A stretch of 6,176 nt of DNA, taken from NCBI GenBank assembly GCA_001771235.1, contig METF01000307.1, forward strand, positions 15,724 through 21,899, in the 5' to 3' direction. Shown here piece after piece: positions 1 to 5,169 of the stretch. The stretch comes from Candidatus Zhuqueibacterota bacterium RBG_16_48_16 (lineage in GTDB: Bacteria; Zhuqueibacterota; Zhuqueibacteria; Residuimicrobiales; Sediminimicrobiaceae). The position numbers and the translations under genes were made by a program. The notes under the pieces are model-generated. The model ran no database searches, was not told where the DNA came from, and worked only from the letters and a program-made list of their open reading frames with translations. How positions within the stretch are numbered: the stretch's first letter is position 1; each line of letters opens with the position of its first letter.

Positions 1-21
1 CGAGTTATCCGGATCAGGAGA

Positions 22-1113
22 CTAAACCGCAAATCTGAAATTAATAATATCCCCATCCCGAACAATATATTCCCGTCCTTCCAGCCGCAGCACCCCATCG
101 GCTCTGCATTTGGCGTACGATCCTCGTTGAATGAATTCCTGATATGAAACCACTTCGGCGCGAATAAAACCTCTCTCCATGTCGGAGTGGACGGCTCCCG
201 CCGCAGCAGGAGCAGGGGTATTTTGGCGGATTGTCCAGGCGTGGACGTCGTCTTCACCGACGGTTAAAAAGGAAATCAGGCCGAGAAGATCGTAGGAAGC
301 TCGAATGAGTCGTGACATCGCCGATTGAACGATCCCCAATTCCCGGCGAAAAGTTTCTGCCTCCGCTTCGGAAAGCTGCTGAAGCTCCATTTCTATTTGC
401 GCTGATATCGGCAGAACAAGCGTATGCTGATTCGATCCGGTTTGCAAAAAATCACGACTCAGCTCGTTTTCCCGGCCAATGTCGCTTTCGCCAATATTGA
501 CCACGACGATCTGCGGTTTTAGCGTGAGAAACTGGTAGCCGCGCACAAGCGCTTCTTCGTCATCGGCAATTTCCACTTTGCGGAGCGGTTCTTCGTTTTC
601 CAGGTGATTTTTGAATTTTTGCAGTAGAACGTGCTCTCGCACATCCTGATCTGCTTTTTTGGCCCGCATCTGCTTTTCCAGGCGGGCCATGCGGTTTTCG
701 ATGATCGCAAGATCGCTGAGGATGAATTCCGCTTCCGCAAGCTTGAGATCGCGTTGAGGATCGATGGTGTCCAATGGATGAAGCACCGCCGCGTCATCAA
801 AGGAGCGCACGGTGAGCAGAATGGCGTCTACTGTTCTGAGCTGCCCCAAAAATTGATCGCTAAAGCCATGGGATTTTTGTTCGCCTGTGGACAGGCCGGC
901 CAGGTCGATGTAATCGATCGTCGCCGGCGTTCTTTTTTTCGGATGAAAGATATCGACGAGCTGGTCCAGCCGGTCGTCCGGCACCTGCACCACAGCGTGG
1001 TGAGCTTCGTTTTTTCCGCCCAGGAAGGCCGTCGTGTTCACCCGTGAGCCTGTGAGGGCGTTGAAGAGAGTCGTCTTTCCCGACAGGGGCAAGCCGACGA
1101 TGCCAATTTTCAT
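22..1113 (-). CDS. ychF: YchF/Obg-like P-loop NTPase with C-terminal TGS domain (divergent)
   Basis: This is a 363-residue translation-factor-class (TRAFAC) NTPase of the YchF/OLA1 family, cytosolic, whose relatives bind ribosomes and usually prefer ATP. The Walker A motif GLPLSGKTT lies at residues 7-15, the G3 motif DLAG at 70-73, an NxxE-type base-recognition motif (NIGE) at 206-209 and a G5-like SAQIE at 237-241. A charged helical stretch at about 130-195 fits the coiled-coil insertion of the family. The C-terminal block from about 285 (GEDDVHAWTIR, ERGFIRAEVVSY, LEGREYIVRDGDIINFRF) matches the YchF TGS domain end to end. The length is normal. It is unusual in that the classical NVGKS P-loop is replaced by LSGKT, and the glycine-rich segment after G3 (usually like GASxGEGLGN) is degenerate, so this may be a YchF paralogue and not the standard one. 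The ATG start gives MKIGIVG right at strand 1. Its Shine-Dalgarno is weak. It is transcribed away from the rhomboid gene. Confidence 0.93.
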   Translation of the reverse strand: MKIGIVGLPLSGKTTLFNALTGSRVNTTAFLGGKNEAHHAVVQVPDDRLDQLVDIFHPKKRTPATIDYIDLAGLSTGEQKSHGFSDQFLGQLRTVDAILLTVRSFDDAAVLHPLDTIDPQRDLKLAEAEFILSDLAIIENRMARLEKQMRAKKADQDVREHVLLQKFKNHLENEEPLRKVEIADDEEALVRGYQFLTLKPQIVVVNIGESDIGRENELSRDFLQTGSNQHTLVLPISAQIEMELQQLSEAEAETFRRELGIVQSAMSRLIRASYDLLGLISFLTVGEDDVHAWTIRQNTPAPAAAGAVHSDMERGFIRAEVVSYQEFIQRGSYAKCRADGVLRLEGREYIVRDGDIINFRFAV

Positions 1114-1165
1114 TCGGACTTATCTTGTCATTGTTATTGTTATATTCTCGATTAAAAAGATGCCA

Positions 1166-1194
1166 AATATAGACGATGAGATATCCTTTTGCAA
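1166..1194 (-). promoter_or_regulatory. Sigma70-like promoter for the YchF gene
   Basis: On the minus strand there is TTGCAA (1194-1189) as -35 and TATATT (1171-1166) as -10, separated by exactly 17 bases. These match the consensus at 4/6 and 5/6 positions. Transcription would begin near 1159 and give a leader of about 45 bases before the ATG at 1113. The call assumes a vegetative sigma factor with an E. coli-like preference. Confidence 0.55.
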
Positions 1195-1222
1195 GCGAAA
1201 AAAGAATGTCTTTGCATTCACT

Positions 1223-1244
1223 ATTAAAATGTGCATATTTTAAT
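1223..1244. promoter_or_regulatory. AT-rich 22-bp palindrome, possible operator
   Basis: ATTAAAAT (1223-1230) and ATTTTAAT (1237-1244) are perfect inverted repeats around GTGCAT, and the whole 22 bp is palindromic at 20 positions. It sits in the divergent gap, about 30 bases upstream of the YchF -35 box, where a dimeric regulator could bind. It lacks a T-tract and GC stem, so it is not an intrinsic terminator. A regulatory role is inferred only from symmetry and place. Confidence 0.3.
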
Positions 1245-1278
1245 GACGATCTGTTTGTGCTTTTACCCGCTCTCAAAA

Positions 1279-1433
1279 ATAGTGTCCGAACGAAAACTAC
1301 GTATTTAAAAATTTGCTGTCATTGCGAGGCGGTTTTTGCCGAAGCAATCTCCTTAGAAGTAAGAGGATAGCTTTGTCGTTCGTTCATCACTCCTCGCAAT
1401 GACATCGCCTTAAAGGGATTTTCGTTCAGGCAC
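1279..1433. repeat. MITE-like palindromic element, copy 1
   Basis: This is a non-coding element of about 155 bp bounded by inverted ends. The left end reads GTGTCCGAACGAAAACTA from 1282. The right end, on the opposite strand, reads GTGCCTGAACGAAAA from 1433 and matches the left at 13 of 15 positions. Inside is a perfect 13-bp inverted pair, TGTCATTGCGAGG (1317-1329) and CCTCGCAATGACA (1392-1404), then a weaker GAAGCAATCTCC pairing. The first 53 bases are identical at 50 positions to those of copy 2 at 3653. It encodes no transposase, so any movement would need one from elsewhere. It ends 32 bases before the preferred rhomboid start and fills most of that gene's upstream region. Confidence 0.75.
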
Positions 1434-1450
1434 CGGCAGTGAATCAGTGG

Positions 1451-1456
1451 AAAGGA
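1451..1456 (+). promoter_or_regulatory. Ribosome binding site deciding the rhomboid start
   Basis: AAAGGA ends nine bases before the ATG at 1466. The alternative GTG at 1439 has no purine-rich site in front of it and would begin almost at the edge of the repeat element. This favours 1466. Confidence 0.6.
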
Positions 1457-1465
1457 CCTTATCGC

Positions 1466-2296
1466 ATGATAAAGAGAAAGACGACAGGGTCAATCGTATG
1501 TCCGAATTGTGGCAGGCTGGTGTCCGCCAATGCGGCCGAATGCATGCATTGCGGCAAAAAGAATCCCGGCTTGTGGGGGTTTGGGCCGGAGTTGAAAAGA
1601 TTTTTCGGTGGATTTTCCGATATCATCTCGCAAATTACGGTGGCATGTGTTTTTCTTTATGTGCTCGCCTTGCTGTTGCAGCCTATGGCTATATTTCAAT
1701 CGAGGGGAATTTTTGATATCCTGGGACCGGATATGCGGGCTTTGGATAAATTGGGAATGACCGGCACCTATGCCGTGTCGCAAGGGCGCTGGTGGACGAT
1801 CGTCACGGCTATTTATCTGCACGGCAGCTTACTTCATATATTATTCAATATGCTTTGGATCCGGCAGCTAGGCCATACGGTTCTCGAATTATTCGGCAGT
1901 GCGAGGACGTTTTTAATTTTCACCATCGCCGGGGCTGCGGGATTTGTCATCTCCAATCTCGTAGGCATTCCGTTTACGGTTGGCGCTTCCGGTTCCATTT
2001 TTGGCTTGTTGGGCGCCCTGGTCTATTACGGTCGTAAACGCGGCGGTTATTTTGGCATGGCCGTATACAGGCAGGTGGGCACCTGGGCCATTGTCTTATT
2101 CTTGTTCGGATTCTTTATGAGCACAGTGAACAATTTTGCCCATGCCGGGGGATTTATTGGCGGATATTTAGCCGCAATGTTGCTCGGCTTTCTGGAAATA
2201 CGCGCTGAAAACTCCCGCCACCGAAGGGCGGCCTTGTTGTGTGCATTGGGGACAATCGCGGCATTTATTGTCGAAATTATCGGCAATGTGTTTTAA
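1466..2296 (+). CDS. Rhomboid-family intramembrane serine protease with N-terminal zinc ribbon
   Basis: This 276-residue inner-membrane protease is predicted to cleave transmembrane substrates within the bilayer. Residues 10-30 form a zinc ribbon with CPNC (C12, C15) and CMHC (C26, C29). A first membrane helix at about 53-72 precedes the rhomboid core. GRWWTIV (about 107-113) matches the L1 loop motif. HGSLLHILFN carries the oxyanion-side His124 and Asn128. GASG at 173-176 holds the nucleophile Ser175, and AHAGG holds the partner His226. All core catalytic residues are present, with about seven hydrophobic helices in total, so it should be active. The start was set by the AAAGGA site; a GTG at 1439 would add nine residues. 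A soluble zinc ribbon fused to a rhomboid is a known architecture, and its ligand or substrate is not evident here. The gene stands alone, convergent with the 2505-3035 gene. No promoter was clear upstream because the repeat element fills that space. Confidence 0.93.
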   Translation: MIKRKTTGSIVCPNCGRLVSANAAECMHCGKKNPGLWGFGPELKRFFGGFSDIISQITVACVFLYVLALLLQPMAIFQSRGIFDILGPDMRALDKLGMTGTYAVSQGRWWTIVTAIYLHGSLLHILFNMLWIRQLGHTVLELFGSARTFLIFTIAGAAGFVISNLVGIPFTVGASGSIFGLLGALVYYGRKRGGYFGMAVYRQVGTWAIVLFLFGFFMSTVNNFAHAGGFIGGYLAAMLLGFLEIRAENSRHRRAALLCALGTIAAFIVEIIGNVF

Positions 2297-2368
2297 TTGT
2301 GCGTCAGCAGCCTGTGCAATAGACAACGAGCCTGATGAATTCTTGGTACGAAAAAGTGCAGGTGATAT

Positions 2369-2443
2369 GTGAAACGTGAAAAGTGAAACGGAGAAAACGG
2401 CTTTCAATGTTTCTCCTTTCACGTTTGACTTTTCACGTTTCAC
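2369..2443. repeat. Long imperfect hairpin (GTGAAACGTGAAAAGTG family) between convergent genes
   Basis: The arms at 2369-2390 and 2422-2443 are complementary at 21 of 22 positions. A further GAGAAA (2391-2396) and TTTCTC (2410-2415) pair inside, with a six-base bulge (2416-2421) on the right and a 13-base loop. It lies between the ends of the rhomboid gene and the convergent barrel-protein gene. Neither flank has a long T-tract, so it is not a textbook terminator, although such a stem could slow transcription from both sides. I recognise this sequence type as a dispersed intergenic repeat. Only one copy is in this window. Confidence 0.7.
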
Positions 2444-2504
2444 AAAATTATTGCCCAATGCCGTATAAGAATTTTGTTAACCTGGAAAATCTAGAGGCCG
2501 ACTG

Positions 2505-3035
2505 TCACCGCAACGCCATATTCAGGCCACCCAGCACGCTAAAATAAGTATCGTCCATAAAAGTCCAGCGCGATTGCACGTAGAGTTTTAAAGGCGATCT
2601 GGGTCTGCCGAATTCAAGCCCCACCAGGGCATTGCCGCCAAGATCGGTGCTGTTTTTCCCGGCATCGGCGACTCTGTAATCGACGGCCAAACCGCCGCCG
2701 AAGTAAAGCAGACCTGCCGGACGCGGCTTGAAAACCAGGTCGCCGTTGAATTGCCATCGATCATAACGGGATTCTTCCGGCATAAAGTAGTATTCGAAAC
2801 CGGGTACGAAATTCCAGAAGGCTCCTGCTGGCAGGTAGAGATGCGCACCGATGAGATATTTTTCCGCATCGAGGTTTCCGCCGAACCGCAGGCCGAGCAT
2901 TTCTTTTCCGGGCGCCATCCTATGATTGTGACGCATTGCCGATCTCGATCTTGGCCGAAACTGGGCCTGTGCCTCGCTCGAGATGAAAATCGCCAGGAAC
3001 ACGAACAGTGCCGTTGCCAGGTGTGATTTTTTCAT
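2505..3035 (-). CDS. Secreted, probable outer-membrane beta-barrel protein, function unknown
   Basis: This 176-residue protein belongs to no family I can name. Residues 1-24 are a clear Sec signal peptide: MKK, a hydrophobic core ALFVFLAIF, and a cleavage site after EAQA. A basic, disordered-looking stretch rich in Arg, His and Ser follows (26-38). From about 46 to the end, alternating short hydrophobic and aromatic segments (LGLRFGG, LIGAHLYLP, FVPGFEYYF, QFNGDLVF, LLYFGGGLAVDYR, GNALVGLEF, LKLYVQSRW, YFSVLGGLNM) fit about eight amphipathic strands, like a small OmpX/OmpA-type barrel. The C-terminus ends ALR, not the usual aromatic residue, which leaves the barrel assignment open. GGAGG lies five bases before the ATG and supports the start. 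The upstream region carries an intrinsic terminator and alternative hairpins on the same strand, which could attenuate its expression. Confidence 0.85.
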   Translation of the reverse strand: MKKSHLATALFVFLAIFISSEAQAQFRPRSRSAMRHNHRMAPGKEMLGLRFGGNLDAEKYLIGAHLYLPAGAFWNFVPGFEYYFMPEESRYDRWQFNGDLVFKPRPAGLLYFGGGLAVDYRVADAGKNSTDLGGNALVGLEFGRPRSPLKLYVQSRWTFMDDTYFSVLGGLNMALR

Positions 3036-3040
3036 TTTAA

Positions 3041-3045
3041 CCTCC
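3041..3045 (-). promoter_or_regulatory. Strong Shine-Dalgarno site of the barrel-protein gene
   Basis: On the minus strand GGAGG is followed by TTAAA and then the ATG at 3035. It is the strongest ribosome binding site in the window and shows that the organism uses conventional initiation. Confidence 0.75.
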
Positions 3046-3201
3046 AGTACAGTTTTGAGTTGATGATGTCTCAGCTTTTACTTTGACAATGGCAAGAGCT
3101 GTACCGGAATTTTCGTCGTTTTTTATGGCCGGGCTAATTACCCTGTTTTCAGCACGTTGTCCGGTCGCAATAACAGAGGTCTGTTTCTGATTGTTCTTCG
3201 T

Positions 3202-3232
3202 GGTACAAATCCATTGTACCTGTCGGTGCAAT
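3202..3232. other. Two mutually exclusive hairpins upstream of the barrel-protein gene
   Basis: GGTACAA (3202-3208) pairs perfectly with TTGTACC (3214-3220). The same right arm, read as ATTGTACC (3213-3220), also pairs with GGTGCAAT (3225-3232) over eight bases with one wobble or mismatch, depending on strand. Only one of the two stems can form at a time. They lie between the minus-strand terminator at 3263-3298 and the start of the 2505-3035 gene, where a switching leader or a protein operator could sit. The pairing is directly visible; the function is inferred. Confidence 0.4.
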
Positions 3233-3262
3233 CGGGAAATAAGCACCGAATGGATCGAGCCG

Positions 3263-3298
3263 AAAAAAAGAGCGTTGCAATAAAGACAACGCTCTTTT
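3263..3298 (-). terminator. Intrinsic terminator, minus strand
   Basis: AAAAGAGCGTTG (3266-3277) and CAACGCTCTTTT (3287-3298) form a perfect 12-bp stem around a nine-base loop. Read on the minus strand, the GC-containing part of the stem runs straight into seven T residues (3269-3263), the form of a strong Rho-independent terminator. On the plus strand only four T residues follow, so activity there would be weaker. No minus-strand gene lies in front of it within the window, so it ends either a small RNA or an attenuated leader of the gene at 2505-3035. Confidence 0.65.
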
Positions 3299-3583
3299 CG
3301 CGGGCCCCTTTCATGGATAGGACTGAAATGGCGCTTGTCAGTCTCTACCACTGAGGACTCACTGTGTGTGGGTGTGGGTTGAAAGGGTTCGATACTATTT
3401 TTGCCTGATTGGAAATTTCAGAGCCACCAGAGGGGTGCATGTCGTTGAAGGAAGCGAGCGGGTTTTAATGCACTTTAATACCAACAAAAATGCAAAGTTG
3501 CGGAAAAGAGGATAAAATTGTTCGCGATTTCGCGTGAAATTCTTATATTGAGCCGGTTATCCGGAAAGGAGCGAAAATATTCA
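3299..3583. other. Intergenic stretch without a recognised gene
   Basis: I find no convincing reading frame here and no tRNA-like fold. Small inverted pairs are present: GACTGA (3321-3326) with TCAGTC (3338-3343), and a short CGCGA/TCGCG pair near 3525. On the minus strand this is where a transcript ending at the 3263-3298 terminator would begin. I could not identify a promoter with confidence. Confidence 0.4.
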
Positions 3584-3708
3584 GCCACGAAGGCACAAAG
3601 TCGCAAAGGAACACAAATGAAATTTAAGCCATTGTCTGACAGAGAGGAGGATATAGTGTCCGAACGAAAACTATTTATTTAAAAATGTGCTGTCATTGCG
3701 AGGCGTTT

Positions 3709-3726
3709 CCTTCGACAAGCTCAGGA
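3709..3726. repeat. Short dispersed motif inserted in the MITE-like copy
   Basis: CCTTCGACAAGCTCAGGA interrupts the element at a point where copy 1 runs straight from GAGGCGG to TTTTTGCCGAAGC. I know this motif as a short repeat found in the intergenic DNA of many bacteria. Here it looks like a small secondary insertion. Confidence 0.5.
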
Positions 3727-3793
3727 CAAGTTTTGCCGAAGCAATCTCCTGAAAAGTAGGGGGATTGCTTCGCTCCAACAAAGCGAATTGAAC

Positions 3794-3812
3794 AGGAAAT
3801 GACTCATTTCCT
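3794..3812. repeat. Perfect 19-bp palindrome inside the MITE-like copy
   Basis: AGGAAATGA (3794-3802) and TCATTTCCT (3804-3812) are exact inverted repeats around a single C. The palindrome lies between GCTTCGCTCC and CCGCTCGCAATGAC and is absent from copy 1, so it belongs to the expanded right half of copy 2. Confidence 0.55.
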
Positions 3813-3954
3813 CCGCTCGCAATGACAGTTTTCTTTCATTTCGCTAGTTTTCGTTCAGACATTATGTAGATTAAACTTTGAAACGTTGTGTCTGCATGTC
3901 TTTGTGGCAAATTATAGCAGATATGCCTGAATAGAGGAGCTGGTTTCTTTTTTA

Positions 3955-3960
3955 AAAGGG
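3955..3960 (+). promoter_or_regulatory. Ribosome binding site deciding the dehydrogenase start
   Basis: AAAGGG ends seven bases before the ATG at 3968 and four before the ATG at 3965. An in-frame TTG at 3962 is too close to be served. A GAGGAG at 3934-3939 is purine-rich but lies too far upstream. Confidence 0.55.
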
Positions 3961-3967
3961 ATTGATG

Positions 3968-4858
3968 ATGAACGATAAAAATATCGGCTTTATTGGTTTG
4001 GGCATCATGGGCGCGCCAATGTGCCGGAATCTGCTAAAAGCGGGATTCCACGTGACGGTATTCAATCGTACAGCCTCCAAAATGGACGCCCTGGTGGCGG
4101 CGGGCGCGAGTGCCGCGGAATCTCCAAAAGACGTGGCCTCTGCCGCTGACGTCATTATCACCATTGTCTCTGATACGCCGGATGTCCGGCAGGTGATTCT
4201 GGGCGATGACGGCGTCATTCACGGCGCCACACCCGGCAGCGTCGTCATCGATATGAGCACCGTCTCACCGTCGGCAACTCGCGACATAGCGGCCAGGCTT
4301 GCCCTTGTTGGCGTGGACATGCTGGACGCCCCGGTAAGCGGCGGCGATATGGGCGCCAAAGCCGGGACGCTGGCTATTATGGTCGGCGGCAAAAAAGAGG
4401 TTTTTGAAAAATGTGTGCCGGTTTTCAGCGCGATGGGAAAAACCATCACCTACATCGGCGAAAGCGGCATGGGGCAAACGACCAAGCTCTGTAATCAGAT
4501 TCTCGTGTCCATCACCAATATGGCCGTCTGTGAGGCTATCACTTTTGCAGAAAAGTCCGGCCTGGAGCCGCGCAAAATGATCGAGGCAACACAACACGGG
4601 GCTGCCGGTTCATGGCAGTTGAGCAATCTTGGCCCTAAAATCGTGGAGCGCGATTTTTCCCCGGGATTCACCATCGACCTGCAGCAGAAGGACTTGCGAT
4701 TGGCCACGAATGCCGCTGCTGAAATGCACTTGCCGCTTCCGGCGCTGAATTTGGTACATCTTTTGTTTACGGCATGCCAGGCCGCGGGTGAAGGCGATGA
4801 AGGAACGCAGGCTCTGTTCAAGTCCGTCAAAAGGCTGGCTGCGATAAAAGCGGATTGA
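3968..4858 (+). CDS. NAD(P)-dependent beta-hydroxyacid dehydrogenase (HIBADH/GarR class)
   Basis: This 296-residue cytosolic oxidoreductase belongs to the 3-hydroxyisobutyrate dehydrogenase / tartronate semialdehyde reductase superfamily, which interconverts beta-hydroxyacids and semialdehydes. The N-terminal Rossmann domain has GFIGLGIMGAPM at 7-18. NRT at 33-35, after the second strand, is typical of NADP(H)-preferring members. The substrate-binding signature DAPVSGG lies at 120-126 (Ser124). The catalytic helix GMGQTTKLCNQ carries Lys173 and Asn176. KDLRLA at 241-246 is the family's cofactor-side lysine motif in the C-terminal all-helical domain. The length is standard and every expected residue is present. 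Relatives include 3-hydroxyisobutyrate dehydrogenase, GarR and glyoxylate/succinic semialdehyde reductases, and sequence alone does not separate these here. No pathway gene lies beside it. The next genes are over 300 bases away on both sides, so it appears monocistronic. Confidence 0.93.
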   Translation: MNDKNIGFIGLGIMGAPMCRNLLKAGFHVTVFNRTASKMDALVAAGASAAESPKDVASAADVIITIVSDTPDVRQVILGDDGVIHGATPGSVVIDMSTVSPSATRDIAARLALVGVDMLDAPVSGGDMGAKAGTLAIMVGGKKEVFEKCVPVFSAMGKTITYIGESGMGQTTKLCNQILVSITNMAVCEAITFAEKSGLEPRKMIEATQHGAAGSWQLSNLGPKIVERDFSPGFTIDLQQKDLRLATNAAAEMHLPLPALNLVHLLFTACQAAGEGDEGTQALFKSVKRLAAIKAD

Positions 4859-4875
4859 GACGGTGTGACATTTAC

Positions 4876-4932
4876 TAACGACTGAATGTGCGACGCACTT
4901 TTAAACAAGTCGTTATAAAAAGTACGTCGCAC
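4876..4932. repeat. Interleaved inverted repeats after the dehydrogenase gene
   Basis: Two stems overlap in the order A-B-A'-B'. Stem A is TAACGACT (4876-4883) with AGTCGTTA (4908-4915), perfect over eight bases. Stem B is GTGCGACGCACTTTT (4888-4902) with AAAAGTACGTCGCAC (4918-4932), 14 of 15. The order allows a pseudoknot or two competing hairpins in RNA. It begins 18 bases after the dehydrogenase stop. With no T-tract directly after the second arm it is not a standard intrinsic terminator, although it may protect or end that transcript. Confidence 0.65.
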
Positions 4933-4959
4933 CTAATTTTGCATTATTCATAAATTTCC

Positions 4960-5107
4960 GCCCCAAAGGCACCAAGTCGCAAAGGATCACAAAGCTATAA
5001 AGAGAGGTGTTCTAAAACAAAATTTCCTGACAGATTCATTTCAGTTACTCGGCCAATTTTCTAGTTTTCATACTTTGTGTACCTTAGTGCCTTTAGGACT
5101 TTGTGGC
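4960..5107. repeat. Second inverted pair of the CACAAAGGCAC type
   Basis: The left arm at 4960-4994 and right arm at 5073-5107 are complementary at about 25 of 35 positions and enclose about 78 bases. Both arms carry the period-like AAAGGCAC / AAGTCGCAAAGG blocks seen at 3584-3617. The left arm matches that copy more closely than its own partner: both contain AAGTCGCAAAGGA. I see no gene in the enclosed DNA. With the interleaved repeats before it, this element accounts for most of the gap at 4859-5169. Confidence 0.6.
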
Positions 5108-5159
5108 AATGAATTATTCGGGCTATGTCACTTTTTGTGAATCATTCAAATTCAATGAC

Positions 5160-5163
5160 GAGG
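5160..5163 (+). promoter_or_regulatory. Ribosome binding site favouring a GTG start
   Basis: GAGG lies six bases before the GTG at 5170. The in-frame ATGs at 5155 and 5125 have no comparable site in front. A start at 5155 would put five more residues ahead of an already adequate signal peptide. Confidence 0.45.
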
Positions 5164-5169
5164 TGTCGG

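Larger units (their letters stand above)
3653..3865. repeat. MITE-like palindromic element, copy 2 (expanded)
   Basis: The terminal inverted repeats at 3653-3673 and 3845-3865 match at 19 of 21 positions; both differences are transitions. The left end shares 50 of 53 bases with copy 1. Inner pairs are TGTCATTGCGAG (3691-3702) with CTCGCAATGACA (3816-3827), and GAAGCAATCTCC (3738-3749) with its near-complement at 3760-3771. It is about 60 bp longer than copy 1. The additions are a CCTTCGACAAGCTCAGGA segment (3709-3726) in the left half and a segment with a perfect 19-bp palindrome (3794-3812) in the right half. It has no coding capacity. I could not define a target-site duplication. Confidence 0.75.
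3584..3908. repeat. Outer inverted pair (CACGAAGGCACAAAG type) enclosing the MITE-like copy
   Basis: The left arm at 3584-3617 starts GCCACGAAGGCACAAAG. The right arm at 3885-3908, on the opposite strand, starts GCCACAAAGACATGCAG. They agree at roughly two thirds of the aligned positions and so form a degraded inverted pair about 325 bp apart. The same repeat type occurs again at 4960-5107. The intervening DNA holds the second copy of the element at 3653-3865, so one repeat appears to lie inside another. Confidence 0.55.

Noticed and set aside
631..1047. Plus-strand frame of 138 codons opposite the YchF gene
   Set aside because: It is antisense to an unmistakable YchF-family reading frame and has no ribosome binding site or recognisable motif.
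3037..3351. Minus-strand frame of 104 codons ending in the Shine-Dalgarno of the barrel-protein gene
   Set aside because: It begins with GTG, runs through the terminator stem and the competing hairpins, and its product has no domain-like pattern. The terminator in its middle makes it very unlikely to be a gene.
3157..3354. Plus-strand frame of 65 codons in the same intergenic region
   Set aside because: It overlaps the same hairpins, has no good ribosome binding site and encodes a composition unlike a folded protein.
3299..3400. tRNA-like stretch (GTGGTAGAGAC on the minus strand, GGGTTCGATA on the plus strand)
   Set aside because: The D-loop-like and T-loop-like fragments are on opposite strands, and no acceptor or anticodon stem can be formed around either one.
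3653..3865. Target-site duplication or TA dinucleotide at the ends of the element, implying an IS630-type origin
   Set aside because: The ATA bases flank the left ends of both copies, but the right end of copy 1 is followed by CGGC. No consistent duplication can be read.
1279..3908. CRISPR array made of the repeated palindromic sequences
   Set aside because: The copies are only two, far apart, differ in length and have no regular spacers between short direct repeats. No cas gene is present.
4888..4932. Simple Rho-independent terminator for the dehydrogenase gene
   Set aside because: The stem is long, but the second arm is followed by CTAATTTT and not by a direct T-run, and a second stem interleaves with it. 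I list it as a repeat.
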